64,000 nucleotides of DNA, taken from assembly GCA_023213395.1 (NCBI GenBank), contig CM041465.1, positions 196,795,741 through 196,859,740 on the forward strand. The letters are read 5' to 3'. The stretch is from Cycas panzhihuaensis (taxonomy: Eukaryota > Cycadophyta). This document shows positions 53,819-64,000 of the stretch, in pieces (within the stretch, counting starts at the first letter, position 1; the number at the start of each line of letters is the position of its first letter). A program made the position numbers and the translations under genes. Under the pieces are notes generated by a model. It worked only from the letters and a program-made list of their open reading frames with translations, was not told the DNA's origin and did no database searches.

Positions 53819-55320
53819 CTCGAATATTTGGCTACAATATAAAGTACACGACACCAAATGAACGTATTAAGGACTAAAATGCACCCTTGTGACCTCCTTT
53901 GCTTCACAAGCATGCTTCTAAAGGGTCCCAACATGAATTATACCCACGTTACATGAGTCATCGACTATTTTCTCCCCTTATCTGTCAACAAACGACCTTA
54001 AATAGTCATTAAATGTCACACCCGACACTCAAAATAACTAAAAAATAAGTGCTCTAATACAAAGATGGCTCCACACAAAGACGGTGCACGGTCTCCAAGC
54101 CAAAAAATCACAAAAAAACTCCTTGATTTGTACTTGAAATGGCTCAAGGACACATCAAGTATCTCTCACCATTTACGTGCATCAATGGTTCAAAGGGCTT
54201 TTATAAAGTTGAATTGAGATTGGAATATGCCAAAAGGCATATTCCAAAAGTGACGACTTTTCAAGGAACTCGTGCCTTTTTAACTTAAGTCACATGCTTA
54301 AGTATCCTCCAAAAGTCACACTACTTGAGGAGAGGGACTTAGCTATTCAACACACCTTGCTACTTTATATGATGTCACTAAGTGGTTTATATCATCCGTA
54401 CGATCGGTAAGGCTTCAACGCAGTCAAGACATGTCTGCTGAGTACTTGGACAGCCTCTAAACAGCCAAAGTTATCAACAAACTAGCACACAAAGCGCCCA
54501 GCCTCCTTGGATCAGCGCCAAATCAGACCTTAATAGGCAAACAACCCCCTTGAAAATGACCCAGCCGGCATTTAAAAGTGCTCAGACGCCAAGAAAATAA
54601 CTCAGCTAGTCTTGGACAATCACAAAGAGTGTCCAGCCAGTCCTAAAAGGACCTAGAATAGCGAATCAAATCGACCCGACTTTCAAACATGCCCAGGCAT
54701 GTTAATAAATGGTTGACCATCCTCTATATGGTTGTTTTAGGCTCTATATATATACACAAGTTTCTAAAATCCTCATAAATACAGAAAAAAATAATGAAAA
54801 TAGCCTTTTACTGTTGTAAACTTTAACCCAGCACTTATATTTAGACAGAAAACATCTAATTTGGCCTTCAATCATGTCCACTAGTGCTTACACAAAGGTT
54901 TGATAGCAAGCAGTACCAAAAATGACCCTTTTTTTAATCTATTTTTATGGTATTTTGATGAGGAATATAGTAAACTTACATGTACACATGCTTGGTTGGC
55001 CTCAAAGTCGTTGAATCACCATCAATGCGTGTTCTGCTCACTTGAATCACTTTAACAAATCATCAACCAGCTTCAGATAACCCCCAACGAGCCAATTCCA
55101 ACCACAAACGTGGTCTTCACGCCTGAATACTGACTCCAATAACCCTTACACTTCATTAAATAGTGATCTCCACCGCTTCAACCACCATTGATTTCTTTGT
55201 GCTCGCTCGCACGATGTTGGGGTTGATGAACCCTCAAGACTTATCTTAGGTCAGACGGCTTCACCCGGCAACCAATGATCACATCGCCCCACTCACCGTC
55301 AAGCTTCAACTGTGCAGGAC
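53819..55320 (-). other. Leader of Copia F
   Basis: About 1.5 kb without coding signal; less AT-rich than the other leaders. Contains GCCAGCC/CAGCC words spaced irregularly near 54480-54640. Confidence 0.6.
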
Positions 55321-55338
55321 CTTATTGCTCTGATACCA
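55321..55338 (-). other. Primer-binding site of Copia F
   Basis: CTTATTGCTCTGATACCA on the plus strand gives TGGTATCAGAGCAATAAG, directly next to the 5' LTR. Initiator-Met primer motif. Confidence 0.88.
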
Positions 55339-55696
55339 TGTTCGAGAATATGAAATCATACACAGATGTTCTCAACCACTAGATCTTTAACCATACACAA
55401 CAAGCAACAAATTGAAAATACAGAAAACAGATGCACATAACACAGCATATATGTGGGAAACCCTTTCGGGAAAAACCCGCCACAAAAGGATCTTCAAGGG
55501 ATCGTTGATTATTACACAATGAAATTGGATGATTGGAATACACAAGGCCTCATGGAATATATATTCTCCAAGAGGTGTCACTCGTTTAGGGTTGTGACCC
55601 TCTGAATAAATCGCATCTTTTTACTCACACTTTTTCACATAATTAAACCACATTAACATTAATTAAGTAGCTTAATAATTAACTGCCACGCTAACA
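55339..55696 (-). repeat. 5' LTR of Copia F (right copy)
   Basis: TGTTCGAGAATATG to CACGCTAACA, followed by the target duplication TAAAT. Confidence 0.93.
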
Positions 55697-55701
55697 TAAA
55701 T

Positions 55702-55881
55702 ATTACTATAAATGTAATCTATATTAATCTAAAGTGATGTGTTAAATAATAGAGTAACCTCCACAACTCATCATTCAAACATAATAATAATAATAAATAA
55801 CTTAAAGTACAATACAAGGAGAAGGCTCATAACTTAATATTATAAGGCTAATCAATATATAAACCTTAAATAATCCTAACA
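55702..55881 (-). repeat. 3' LTR of Copia fragment E, part right of F
   Basis: Ends AATAATCCTAACA, immediately followed by a purine tract (CTCCCCCTTAATG at 55882-55894, plus-strand view). The LTR should continue left of F for some tens of bases before 49390, but its outer end is not resolved. Confidence 0.65.
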
Positions 55882-56835
55882 CTCCCCCTTAATGTTTACA
55901 TCATTAATTCTAACACTCAAATCATCCTTGAATATCTAAAATTTATCTTGTGTAAGTGGCATGGTAAAGATGCTAACCACTTATTCTTTTGTAGCCCTAT
56001 ACACCATGTTGATCACTCTATTCTTGATTAGTTCTCTAATAAAGTGATGGTTCACCTCAATATATTTGGTACAAACATGGAATATATGATTTTTAGTAAT
56101 CTTTAGTAGACTTTTATTATCATAGTACAACTTAATTACTCCTTATTAATATAAACCCATATCCCTAAGAACCTATTACAACTAAATTGCTTTAGTGGTT
56201 GCTACAACTATAGCCTTATACTCTATTTTAGTTGAGGAAAGAGTAATGTTGAGTTACTTCTTATTGCTTCAAGTTATTGTTGCTAACTCCAAATTAAATT
56301 AGTACCCAAAAGTTGACCTCTTGTTATATATATATTTACCCTAATCAGAATTTATGAATCCCTCTAAGCTAAAGTTGTTATTGTGTATAAATTCACGTCC
56401 ATATTATAATGTGCCCTTCAGACATTTAAAGATTCTCTTTACAACTTTTCAATGACTCTTCTTTGGTAATGATATAAATCTAAAAACAATTCTAACCACA
56501 AATAAAATACCATGTTTGGTTATAATCTAATAAATTAGACTACCAATCAATTACATGTATAATGTAGTATTAACATTTGCTCTCTACCATCTTCTATTGT
56601 TAATTTGAAAATAAGTTTGTAATCATCAATTATGAATATCTTAAAAAAATTTCCAAGTATATTTTACCTGTGAGATGAAGACACATTCAAGCCTCTACCA
56701 TACTTCCATTTTAAGGAAGTAATGAAGTATTCACAGATCTGTCATCTCAAAGATATGGCTGAGATCTATCTTTAGGTATGATATAATATTAATATTATTA
56801 TCTTTAATCAGTAAGTTATCAATATAAAATACCAT
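55882..56835 (-). pseudogene. Copia fragment E: RNase H and end of RT
   Basis: On the minus strand the text reads DNKSLLKITKNHIFHVCTKYIEVNHHFIRELI near 55990-56130 and VSIFTMPLTQDKF near 55940-55980, the RNase H terminus of Copia. Weaker RT/RNase H linker text (FKCLKGTL, HNNNFSLEGF) runs to about 56450, and RT scraps to about 56835. Stops throughout. The 5' part is missing in this window. Confidence 0.72.
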
Positions 56836-58959
56836 AAATATATGTTACATGACCACATGCAACTAATAGATCTAAAACACTAGCACTCATGGTTAAGGCA
56901 CTAGGAGGTTAAGTGCTAGTCATTAACTTTTATACGCAGATCATTAAAGCCACTAATGAAATATAAGGTCATTTGGCCTGCCAATAGAATTACAGGAAAA
57001 ATGCCCTCTTTTGTCTATTTAAGGGCCATGAATTATAAAGAAAGATTGTTACATAATAATTTTCTCTTAAAAGATTAGTATTTTGGTACTTTTCAATCTT
57101 CTTTTATGTCCATTGTGTAATTGGTATACTTCAATCCTATAATTGGTTTCCATTAAAAATATAAGTGTTGCATTTTCCTACTTACTTTTTTTATTTATCA
57201 ATTTTATGTGTGAGTAAAGGTAGTATAGTTATATTGCAAGTGCTATCATAGGTAGGTTCTAAATCCAATAGGAAGTAATAAGTTTGAAGGAAATCAAAGA
57301 AGAAGGAAAATTTTTCCCTTGGTATATCAATATAAATGCTTCTCTATAGCTTTGTTCATTTCTATTCAAGTGGTATCTATTCAAATTTATTACAAGTTTG
57401 TCAAGCTACAAGTAAGCAACAAAGTCCCACCTTGTTCCTCCCATTTTCCCTAGTAGTTAAGTAGAAACCTTGTGCTAGGGAACTTTAAACATCATAGGGA
57501 TATGTCATTAGGAGCTAAGAGTATGTGGCTATAAAACCTATGCATGACAAAAACCAATATAACAATACTTATACAAGTTTCATACAAAACCTAGCTATGA
57601 AAGTGAGCCTCCACATACCCCTAAGCATATTAGAAGACCCCATTAGGTTTCTCCTTCCAACCTAGAGTAGGTAACATATCGGTCATTTATTCCTCTATGG
57701 TGCATAGGTTAACAGTTGGTGCTTAGAAGCTACCCTCCATGAACACCCCTATATGGTTGTTAGCCTTATAAAGATACATATTCCTCCATAAGTAGTGGCC
57801 TAAGATATTGGGCCAATTAACAATATCGATATAAAAGTTTATCAGAGGGCCTACAAAGCCAAATAATCCTCTGTTAGTGTCTGGTAGGCTCCCTCTGATC
57901 ATCTCTATCACTTCCTTAATAAAAGTATTCATCATAAAAGCACTTACACTATTGCATTTCTTAAATTTAAACAAAGTATTATAAATCACTAAGACTATTA
58001 TAATTCCTATTATAAGCCCTTGAATCATGTACATATTTGAAGACATACAAAGTAAACCTATAATAGTGGTACCACCTAAAAATTAATAGCATACAAGCAA
58101 TAATATAATACTTATTAGCAAAGCATTGTAGCTTTGATTATTCATGTCTAAACATTCAACCAAAGTTATAAATTCATCACCAATTGAGTCCATCTCCCAT
58201 TCTCAATCCACTCTCTTAAAAAAAAGGAGCAAAAAGAGTCTGCAGGGTTACTTTAGTGAATACTTCTCTATATCTGATGAAACCTATATTATTGGGCTTG
58301 TGATGAAAAAAAAAACTTCACATCAAAAAAAATTCTCTTACTGATTTATACATCTTATTTTAATTGACATGTCACATTGATCAATTTATACTAGGTTAGT
58401 TTTAATAATAATTTTTAGTGAAAAATACTTGTACAATGCTTGTGGACCTCACAGTAAAAAAAATTCACTTTAATCTCACCTATACCATTTCAATGAGATT
58501 TTTGTACTCATTCTAATTCAATAGGTGTTTTTCTTACCCATTGTCAATGTTAACAAGCTATAAACACCCTGCCATCTCCCTCTATCTCTCTTCCCTTGAG
58601 TATAATCCCCACTTCTATAAATCGTTCTATCTATCTAACCCTAATTCAGTACATTCCCTTTTATCTTACTCATCTTGTTTTCTTATATCCCCTTCTTCTT
58701 ACTTATGTCCCACTCCCTATAATCCCCTTCTTTCTACCTGATGGATACTACATCTCAAGCAAAATACATTTCTATATTATAAATTTAGTTCTTAGAATTT
58801 TAGAAAGAAATAAAGGCTAACATATCTTATCTTGCATTTAAGTCAGATATCACAGTAATAATAAACCAAATATCCTAGATGTTAGTATAATTATCTTAAT
58901 CAAACTCTAAGTCTTCCAGTAACATGCCTCTAGCACAACATTTAAGCAACCCTCATCCA
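56836..58959. other. Unassigned AT-rich region between E and a Gypsy gag remnant
   Basis: No recognised gene. Open stretches at 57723-58046 (minus, 107 codons), 58144-58344 and 58541-58741 (plus) have low-complexity, Ser/Tyr/Ile/Leu-rich translations and no motif. No LTR pair seen. Confidence 0.45.
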
Positions 58960-59480
58960 CGCCAACTACAACTTCACCACAAGATCAATATTCCTACCTT
59001 CAATTTAGATATGAATAGAGACAACACTTGCACATGTATTAGTAAACTGAAATCCTACTTTTCCCTTAACCTAATGATTGAAGAGGAGCAATTAATGTTC
59101 ACATCATTCATATGAAAGGTTGAGCATATCATTGATTCCATTAATGGCAACACGAATACCTGTAAAATAGGATATGGATGAAGTTCTCAACATGTTTTTT
59201 CATTAGTATGATGAAACTTGGGAGCAATCTTTCTTCAATCAACTTACAAGACTAAAATAGGTGTCCTCAATTGAAGCATATACAAATAAGTTCCAGTCCT
59301 TATAAAATCACATCTCTCAAAATTTAGGCAAGTCAACTTGGATAGACACTTATATCATAAGATTGAAGGAGTCGATCTAAATGTGCCTAAGAACCATGAA
59401 AATCTTAAGTCTCACAAAGATCCAAGTTAATTGAGATAAAATTTGTAACATAAAGAACATCTCTCTTCTAATGAGATACT
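58960..59480 (+). pseudogene. Gypsy-type gag remnant
   Basis: Text in shifting frames: HHKINIPTFNLDMNRDN then LKSYFSLNLMIEEEQLMFTSF (58960-59115), which fits the IPTFNGxMNGDxxxNWLxxLExYF theme of Gypsy gag. Then ETWEQSFFNQLTRLK and SSIEAYTNKFQSL near 59205-59300, matching the Q-Gx-SVQEYTxEFxxL theme. The sequence from there to 59878 is weak. Copia D begins at about 59879 and may have inserted in this element. Confidence 0.6.
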
Positions 59481-59878
59481 ACATGGCACCAATGATCATG
59501 ATAGGCTAAATTCCCATGTCAATGACCCTAAGAGAATGACTCACATGAACCTGCTATAAAACAACTTTCAAAAGAACCCATGAATAAGCCCATTTAAGTC
59601 CCACCTATAGAGGCACTCTGATATATCGCAATCGGCCTCTATATCTAATGCTTAGAAAAGTAGATCATTAAGCATGGTAAAGTTTGCAAAGCTAAGAAAA
59701 TAGTTTTCACAATAAATCCTAACATGTCCTGAGAAGATGACTCTAATTCTGAACTAGAATTTGATGAAGAACCCCATATAAAATCCCCCTCAATATTAGA
59801 ACCATAAGTCTCCTTATCTGTAATAACATCCTATTCATGCCTTGAACTATTATGCATAAAAGAAACAATTAAGAAAAC

Positions 59879-60073
59879 TATTAGAATGTAATGTTTTATC
59901 TAGGGCTTCTATAGAAGGTTTTATGGTTGTAACCGAAGGATACGTGTCACTATGTAATGTGTCAGTTACTAAGTAGTTTGAAGATGGTTACAAATCCTAA
60001 TTGTATATATACTCGTGTACTCTCAATAATGATAATCAATCATTCTTCATCTATCATTGAGGCATCAATCTAA
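59879..60073 (+). repeat. Probable 5' LTR of Copia D
   Basis: Starts TATTAGAATGTAATG (TG to TA) and ends before the primer site. It has the composition of a short Copia LTR, with TATATATACTCGTG near 60002-60016 as a TATA candidate. No second copy in the window. Confidence 0.5.
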
Positions 60074-60075
60074 TA

Positions 60076-60090
60076 TGGTATTAGAGTAGG
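60076..60090 (+). other. Primer-binding site of Copia D
   Basis: TGGTATTAGAGTAGG, two changes from the initiator-Met motif TGGTATCAGAGCAGG; both are C to T. Confidence 0.75.
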
Positions 60091-60785
60091 TTATTATGCT
60101 TGATTGAGAGAGGATCTCTACAAAATTGAGAGAATAAGATGAAGGAAGACAAGTACAACTTCAAGTTGAGTTATAAAGAAGAAAGCAAGGAAAAGGCAAA
60201 AGACTTCAAGTAAAGTAGAAGCAAAGAGAAAGGCAAGTTCTAGAAGGAGTATGGACAACTTGTATGGGATCGTACGATTGTATGGACTTGAAAATTTTAG
60301 GGTGTCAAAATTTTATGAAACTCACCTAGATCATAGATCTTGACCTCCTCTATAACATTCTCTTCTACGTCGAAGTGATCTAAGGTCATTTGAAGGGTTT
60401 TTTTGGCCATTTACTAGCTGCACAGGTAGAAGAAAAAAATCATGGATTTCATTCAAATCAAACCCAGTCTTCAAGTAAAATCTATCCAATATATTTTTTT
60501 TAAAGTATATGACTCCATTGAATGCTCTCTTGAAGATTTTTGTTGGTGATTTGTTGAAAAATTTACAGATTAGTGAAAAACCCTAGTTGCCCATTTGGAG
60601 TTTTCAGGCCCTTTTTCTTCTTAATCATAAGTTGTTTTAAAAAATAAATTGTAGATCTGTAATCTACTCATCAAGACCTTTCTTTTAAGGTATGTCTCAT
60701 TTCCACCCATACCATTTGGGTATCGTATGGAAATTTGTACCATTATATAGCCTAGGGTAGTCTAAACTTAGTTTTTCTCTCTAAA
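60091..60785 (+). other. Leader of Copia D
   Basis: About 0.7 kb with no coding signal; ends before the gag ATG at 60786. Confidence 0.55.
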
Positions 60786-61700
60786 ATGGTGTCATCTATC
60801 TTAGCCCTCTCTAATAGTGATAAACTTATTGACACCAACTACCATATTTTAAAAATAAAGATAAAAACCCTTCTGAGAGCAAAAAATGCTTGGAGAATTA
60901 CTATGGGAGATGAACCCAAACCTAAAGATGTTAGGACTGCCTTAACCAATTGGGAAGAACAGGATAACATAGGGGTAATGACATTAATGTTATTAATATC
61001 TAATCCTCTTCTTATATATGCTAAAAATTTGTACTCTACTACCAATATTTAGAAATGCCTGAAGAACTTATATGGACAGAAAAATAAAGCCAAGATAATA
61101 GCCTTAAAATAAAAATTATTCAAATTCCACATGGAGGAGTTTGAAATCATCATTAATTTCTTGCATGAAGTGATTTCATTAAGAAATGATCTCTCTAGTG
61201 TGGGTGCTCTAATTACAGATTTAGAGTTAGTAGAACTTATGGTCAATAAATTACCCAAGTCATTTGATATGACAATAAACACCATCACTAATAGTGATCA
61301 GATAGTAACAATGATAATGGATACTCTGGTAGGATTGCTGCTATGATAAGAGCAAAGGAATAGAAGGTATGAGGATGTAGGAGAACTTGAGGATGCATTT
61401 ACCTCTAGATTAAACCTAGGATTCAAAGGTCAAAGTAGAGGAAGAGGTTGAACTCTTAAAGGTCATGCTCCATCATGAGGTTGTTGGCAAGGTACAAGAG
61501 GACAAGGACACAATGCTACTCCAAGAATCTATTATAATTACAGTAAGATTGGTCATTTTATAACTTTATGTAGGGCTTTTGATGTGTGCTATCATTATGG
61601 CTAATTAGGGCATTTCCTATATCAATACCCAATTAAGAGAGTAGATATTTAAAGAGGGAAGTATCTAGTAGGAAACTATAGCAAGGAACAAACTAGTGAT
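60786..61700 (+). pseudogene. Gag of Copia D
   Basis: ATG 60786: 88 open codons (MVSSILALSNSDKLIDTNYHILKIKIKTLLRA...KAWRITMGDEP-like), TAG, then a second run 61131-61346 (MEEFEIIINFLHEVISLRNDLSSVGALITDLELVELMVNKLPKSFDMTI), the helical Copia gag core. The zinc knuckle near 61588-61635 reads C-Y-H-Y-G-stop-L-G-H-F-L-Y-Q-Y: two of its three Cys are Tyr (TGT to TAT), and a stop sits inside it. Confidence 0.72.
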
Positions 61701-61769
61701 GATGATGATGAGGAAGAGAAAACAACCTTCATCATTGCACTTATAGTAAGCCTCCAGGACAAGGATGTA

Positions 61770-62335
61770 TGGTATATTAACTCGATAGCATCATGCCATA
61801 TGACTAGTAGAGAAGACTAGTTTGAAAGCTTATGACCATACTCTTTAGACAAATTAGTGGAGTTAGAGGACAAATATTCCCTTGAAATAAGAGCAGTGGG
61901 GACCATAGCCATCAAAATGGAGGACAAGATTGAAAATATTAAAAATGTACTCTTGGTTCCTAGATTTAAAATGAACCTATTGTCTATGTCCCAACTTAGA
62001 AAAAAGGGGTTGCATACTATTTTTAATGAAAAAGGATTTTGTTATATCCTTGATATGAAAAATAATGACCATGTAATTGTAAAAGGGGCTAAAATTAATA
62101 ACCTATATAGGCTACTTTTGCATCCTATTTTACCTAATATAAAAGCATCTACTGCAGTGAGTCATAGTAACAAAATGTGGCATTTGAATTATGATCATCT
62201 TCCCATAAATAAGCTAAAAAATATAGAAAAAGAGGGTCTAGTAAAAGGTCTACCCTCAATCACATCAAATAATTTTGTATGTAAAAACTATCAATTAGGT
62301 AAGCAACATAAGCTGCCCTTCTAAGAAAGCAAGTG
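61770..62335 (+). pseudogene. Protease and pre-integrase domain of Copia D
   Basis: The protease site is degraded: WYINSIASCHMTS near 61771-61810, where D-S/T-G is expected. The 155-codon run 61857-62324 has the protease end (AVGTIAIKMEDKIENIKNVLLVPRFKMNLLSMSQLRKKG). The pre-integrase zinc site follows: MWHLNYDHLPINKLKNIEKEGLVKGLPSI...FVCKNYQLGKQHKLPF; the second His is kept, the last Cys is Tyr. No catalytic function expected. Confidence 0.75.
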
Positions 62336-64000
62336 GCAAGCCTAGAAAAAGTTATAATTAATTCATACTGACTTGTGTGGCCCATTTACCCCACACTCCA
62401 TCAATGGATGTAGATACTTCCTCATATTCATAGATGATATAACCAGGAAAATCTGGGTCTACTTTTTGCATAATAAATAAAAAGTCTATGATGTATTTAA
62501 AGAATTTAAAGTTGAAATAGAGTTGGAGGCAAAGGTAAGAATCAAGTACATAAGATCTAATGGTGGTAGCGAGTATATCTCCAAAGACTTTTTGGAATTC
62601 TGTAAAGTCAATAGAATCTTAAGGTAATTTACAATGCCCTACATACCCAATCCAATGTGGTTGCATAAAGGAAGAACAAAGTCATCATGGAAATGGCTCA
62701 TAGCAAGATGTATGAGAAAAATGTTCCAAAAACATACTAGGCTAAAGTAGTCAACATGACTTGCTACTTATTGAATAGGAGCCCAACCAAGACTACAGAT
62801 CATTTTACCTCTGAGGAGGCTTGGACAGGAAGAAAGTTAAATATTAGCCATCTAAAAGTGTTTGACAGCCAAGCATTTATTTACATTCCAGATAAAAAAC
62901 AGAATAAAACTTGACTCAAAAAGCTTGGAATGTATCATGGTTAGTAACAACAAAAATTCTAAATCTTACAAGTGCATTGAACCCAAGACTAATATAAGTC
63001 AGGACGTCATCTTCAACAAAGAAGAAGAGGATACAAACTAGATCCAAGTCATAGAAAAAACACCTGAGGTATCTTCTTTAGACACTCCTGCTCCTCAGAA
63101 GAAGAATCCTGTATAACTTCAGAGGATATCTCAGAAGAAGCCACTTCTCCTCAAGCCTCTCATAGTGATTCCACTCTAGAAGATGAAGAATCCAAAGAAT
63201 CAAGGACATATGAACTAAAAAAAGAGAAAAGGATGCCTAAATGGTACCTCAAGACCATTAAAGAAGGGAAAAGGGAAATACTTTCTCATAGAATAAGGAG
63301 TCAAAAACATAGAGCCTTGATCAATCAAGTAGAGCCACAATCATATACTGAAGCAAAAGAACACATTGAGTGGAGGAAAGCCATGCATGTTGAACTAGAC
63401 TCCATAAGAACTAGACTTGGGAACTGGTTAAACTGCATCATAATAAGCCTATTATAAATTGTAAATGGATCTACAAAATCAAGGAAGGAACCAATAGGAA
63501 GATCGAAAAATAAAAAATAAGGCTGATTGCAAAAGGCTACAAATAAACAATAGGAGTGGACTATGAAGAAACTTTTTCACCTGTAGCTAAGCTAAATATA
63601 GTGAGAATAGTTATAGCTCTGGTAGCACAAAAGAATTGAAAGATCTACCAACTAGATATCAAAAGTTCTTTTTTAAACAATGAAATAAAAGAAGAAATCT
63701 ACATGTTATAACCTAAGAATTATATCAAACTGGGACAAGAGCACATAATCTATAGATTGAAAAATGCATTGTAAAGTCTGAAACAGGCCCCTCATGCCTA
63801 GTATGCAAAATTAAATAACCATCTATGTAAAAATGGTTTCCATAGGAGCAGATCAGACTTAAGTCTATATATAAAAAATGAAAATGGTATAATCATCACA
63901 ATAGTGGTATATGTTGATGATATGATCCTCATCAGTGATGATGAGGAATCAATATATGATATAAAGAATCAACTTGAGAGCAAGCTTGAGATGACTGACT
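62336..64000 (+). pseudogene. Integrase and RT of Copia D
   Basis: Integrase fragments run from 62360 ([12 protein letters not shown]) through KVYDVFKEFKVEIELEAKVRIKYIRSNGGSEYISKDF near 62485-62590 to about 63030 (SQDVIFNKEEED), with shifts. An acidic linker follows. The RT entry is 63233-63457 (MPKWYLKTIKEGK...AKEHIEWRKAMHVELDSI). Palm text: RLIAKGYK, VDYEETFSPVAKL near 63555-63590, QLDIKSSFLN near 63650, then VVYVDDMILISDDEES near 63904-63950 with the catalytic YVDD intact at 63910-63921. Stops occur (for example at 63509-63511). The window ends inside RT. Confidence 0.78.

Larger units (their letters stand above)
49395..55696 (-). mobile_element. Copia LTR retrotransposon F, full-length, one reading frame with stops
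   Basis: LTRs 49395-49753 and 55339-55696, perfect target duplication TAAAT (49390-49394 and 55697-55701), primer site abutting the right LTR, polypurine tract abutting the left. The gag-pol frame (49820-53818) is collinear, without frameshift. By eye about 27 differences between the 359-bp LTRs. It is inserted in the LTR of element E. Confidence 0.93.
59879..64000 (+). mobile_element. Copia LTR retrotransposon D, 5' two-thirds (cut by window end)
   Basis: Proposed 5' LTR, primer site, leader, gag, protease, pre-integrase, integrase and RT in Copia order on the plus strand. RT text (KWYLKTIKEGK, IEWRKAMHVELDSI) is close to element A, so D and A are probably one family. The RNase H and 3' LTR lie beyond 64000, so no target duplication can be tested. 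Confidence 0.78.

Noticed and set aside
57723-58046. Minus-strand 107-codon frame as a membrane protein
   Set aside because: One hydrophobic stretch in AT-rich DNA with no family motif and no neighbours to support it.

Overview
The window reads as one arm of a large, retrotransposon-packed seed-plant nuclear genome. The only host gene I can support is a pentatricopeptide repeat (PPR) gene of the plant-specific PLS class at 37848-39827 (minus). Its style (a GYVPDTNFVLH-type tail), the AT-rich background and the nested, heavily mutated LTR elements suggest a gymnosperm, probably a conifer. That assignment is inference, not proof. I saw no rRNA, tRNA or CRISPR.

Layout. 1-4891: remnants of several LTR elements: a leader/primer-site scrap at the left edge, the 3' end of an unclassified element 'C', and the integrase/RT of an old Copia 'A'. 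4892-12659: Copia 'B' (plus), inserted into A with a near-perfect 5-bp target duplication; A resumes at 12660-13440. 13441-15097: unassigned. 15098-36176: chromodomain Gypsy (chromovirus) 'I' on the minus strand. It is split by Copia 'J' (20311-25054, plus, TSD CTATG) in its leader and by Gypsy 'H' (25816-36161, plus, TSD GTTGG) in its right LTR. 36177-40868: PPR gene and flanks. 40869-48596: Copia 'G' (minus, TSD CTTAT), same family group as B. 49395-55696: Copia 'F' (minus, TSD TAAAT), inserted in the LTR of Copia fragment 'E' (to about 56835). 58960-59480: a Gypsy-type gag remnant. 59879-64000: Copia 'D' (plus), running off the right edge.

How the parts relate. Nesting gives relative order: A before B, I before J and H, E before F. 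Most elements are dead, with stops mainly where C-to-T or G-to-A changes hit Gln, Arg or Trp codons, as expected of methylated, silenced DNA. Two elements stand out. J is short (4.7 kb) and lacks an RT catalytic core, yet keeps a 368-codon open frame of eroded integrase/RT/RNase H, which suggests a non-autonomous family moved in trans. H is a 10.3-kb Gypsy with two 833-bp LTRs, four zinc knuckles ahead of its protease, and an extra sense ORF after integrase. Between integrase and that ORF lies an array of about five 61-68-bp units, each able to fold into the same imperfect hairpin, with compensatory changes between units. This array is my best candidate for something undescribed.

All domain calls are from motif reading; none was checked against a database.
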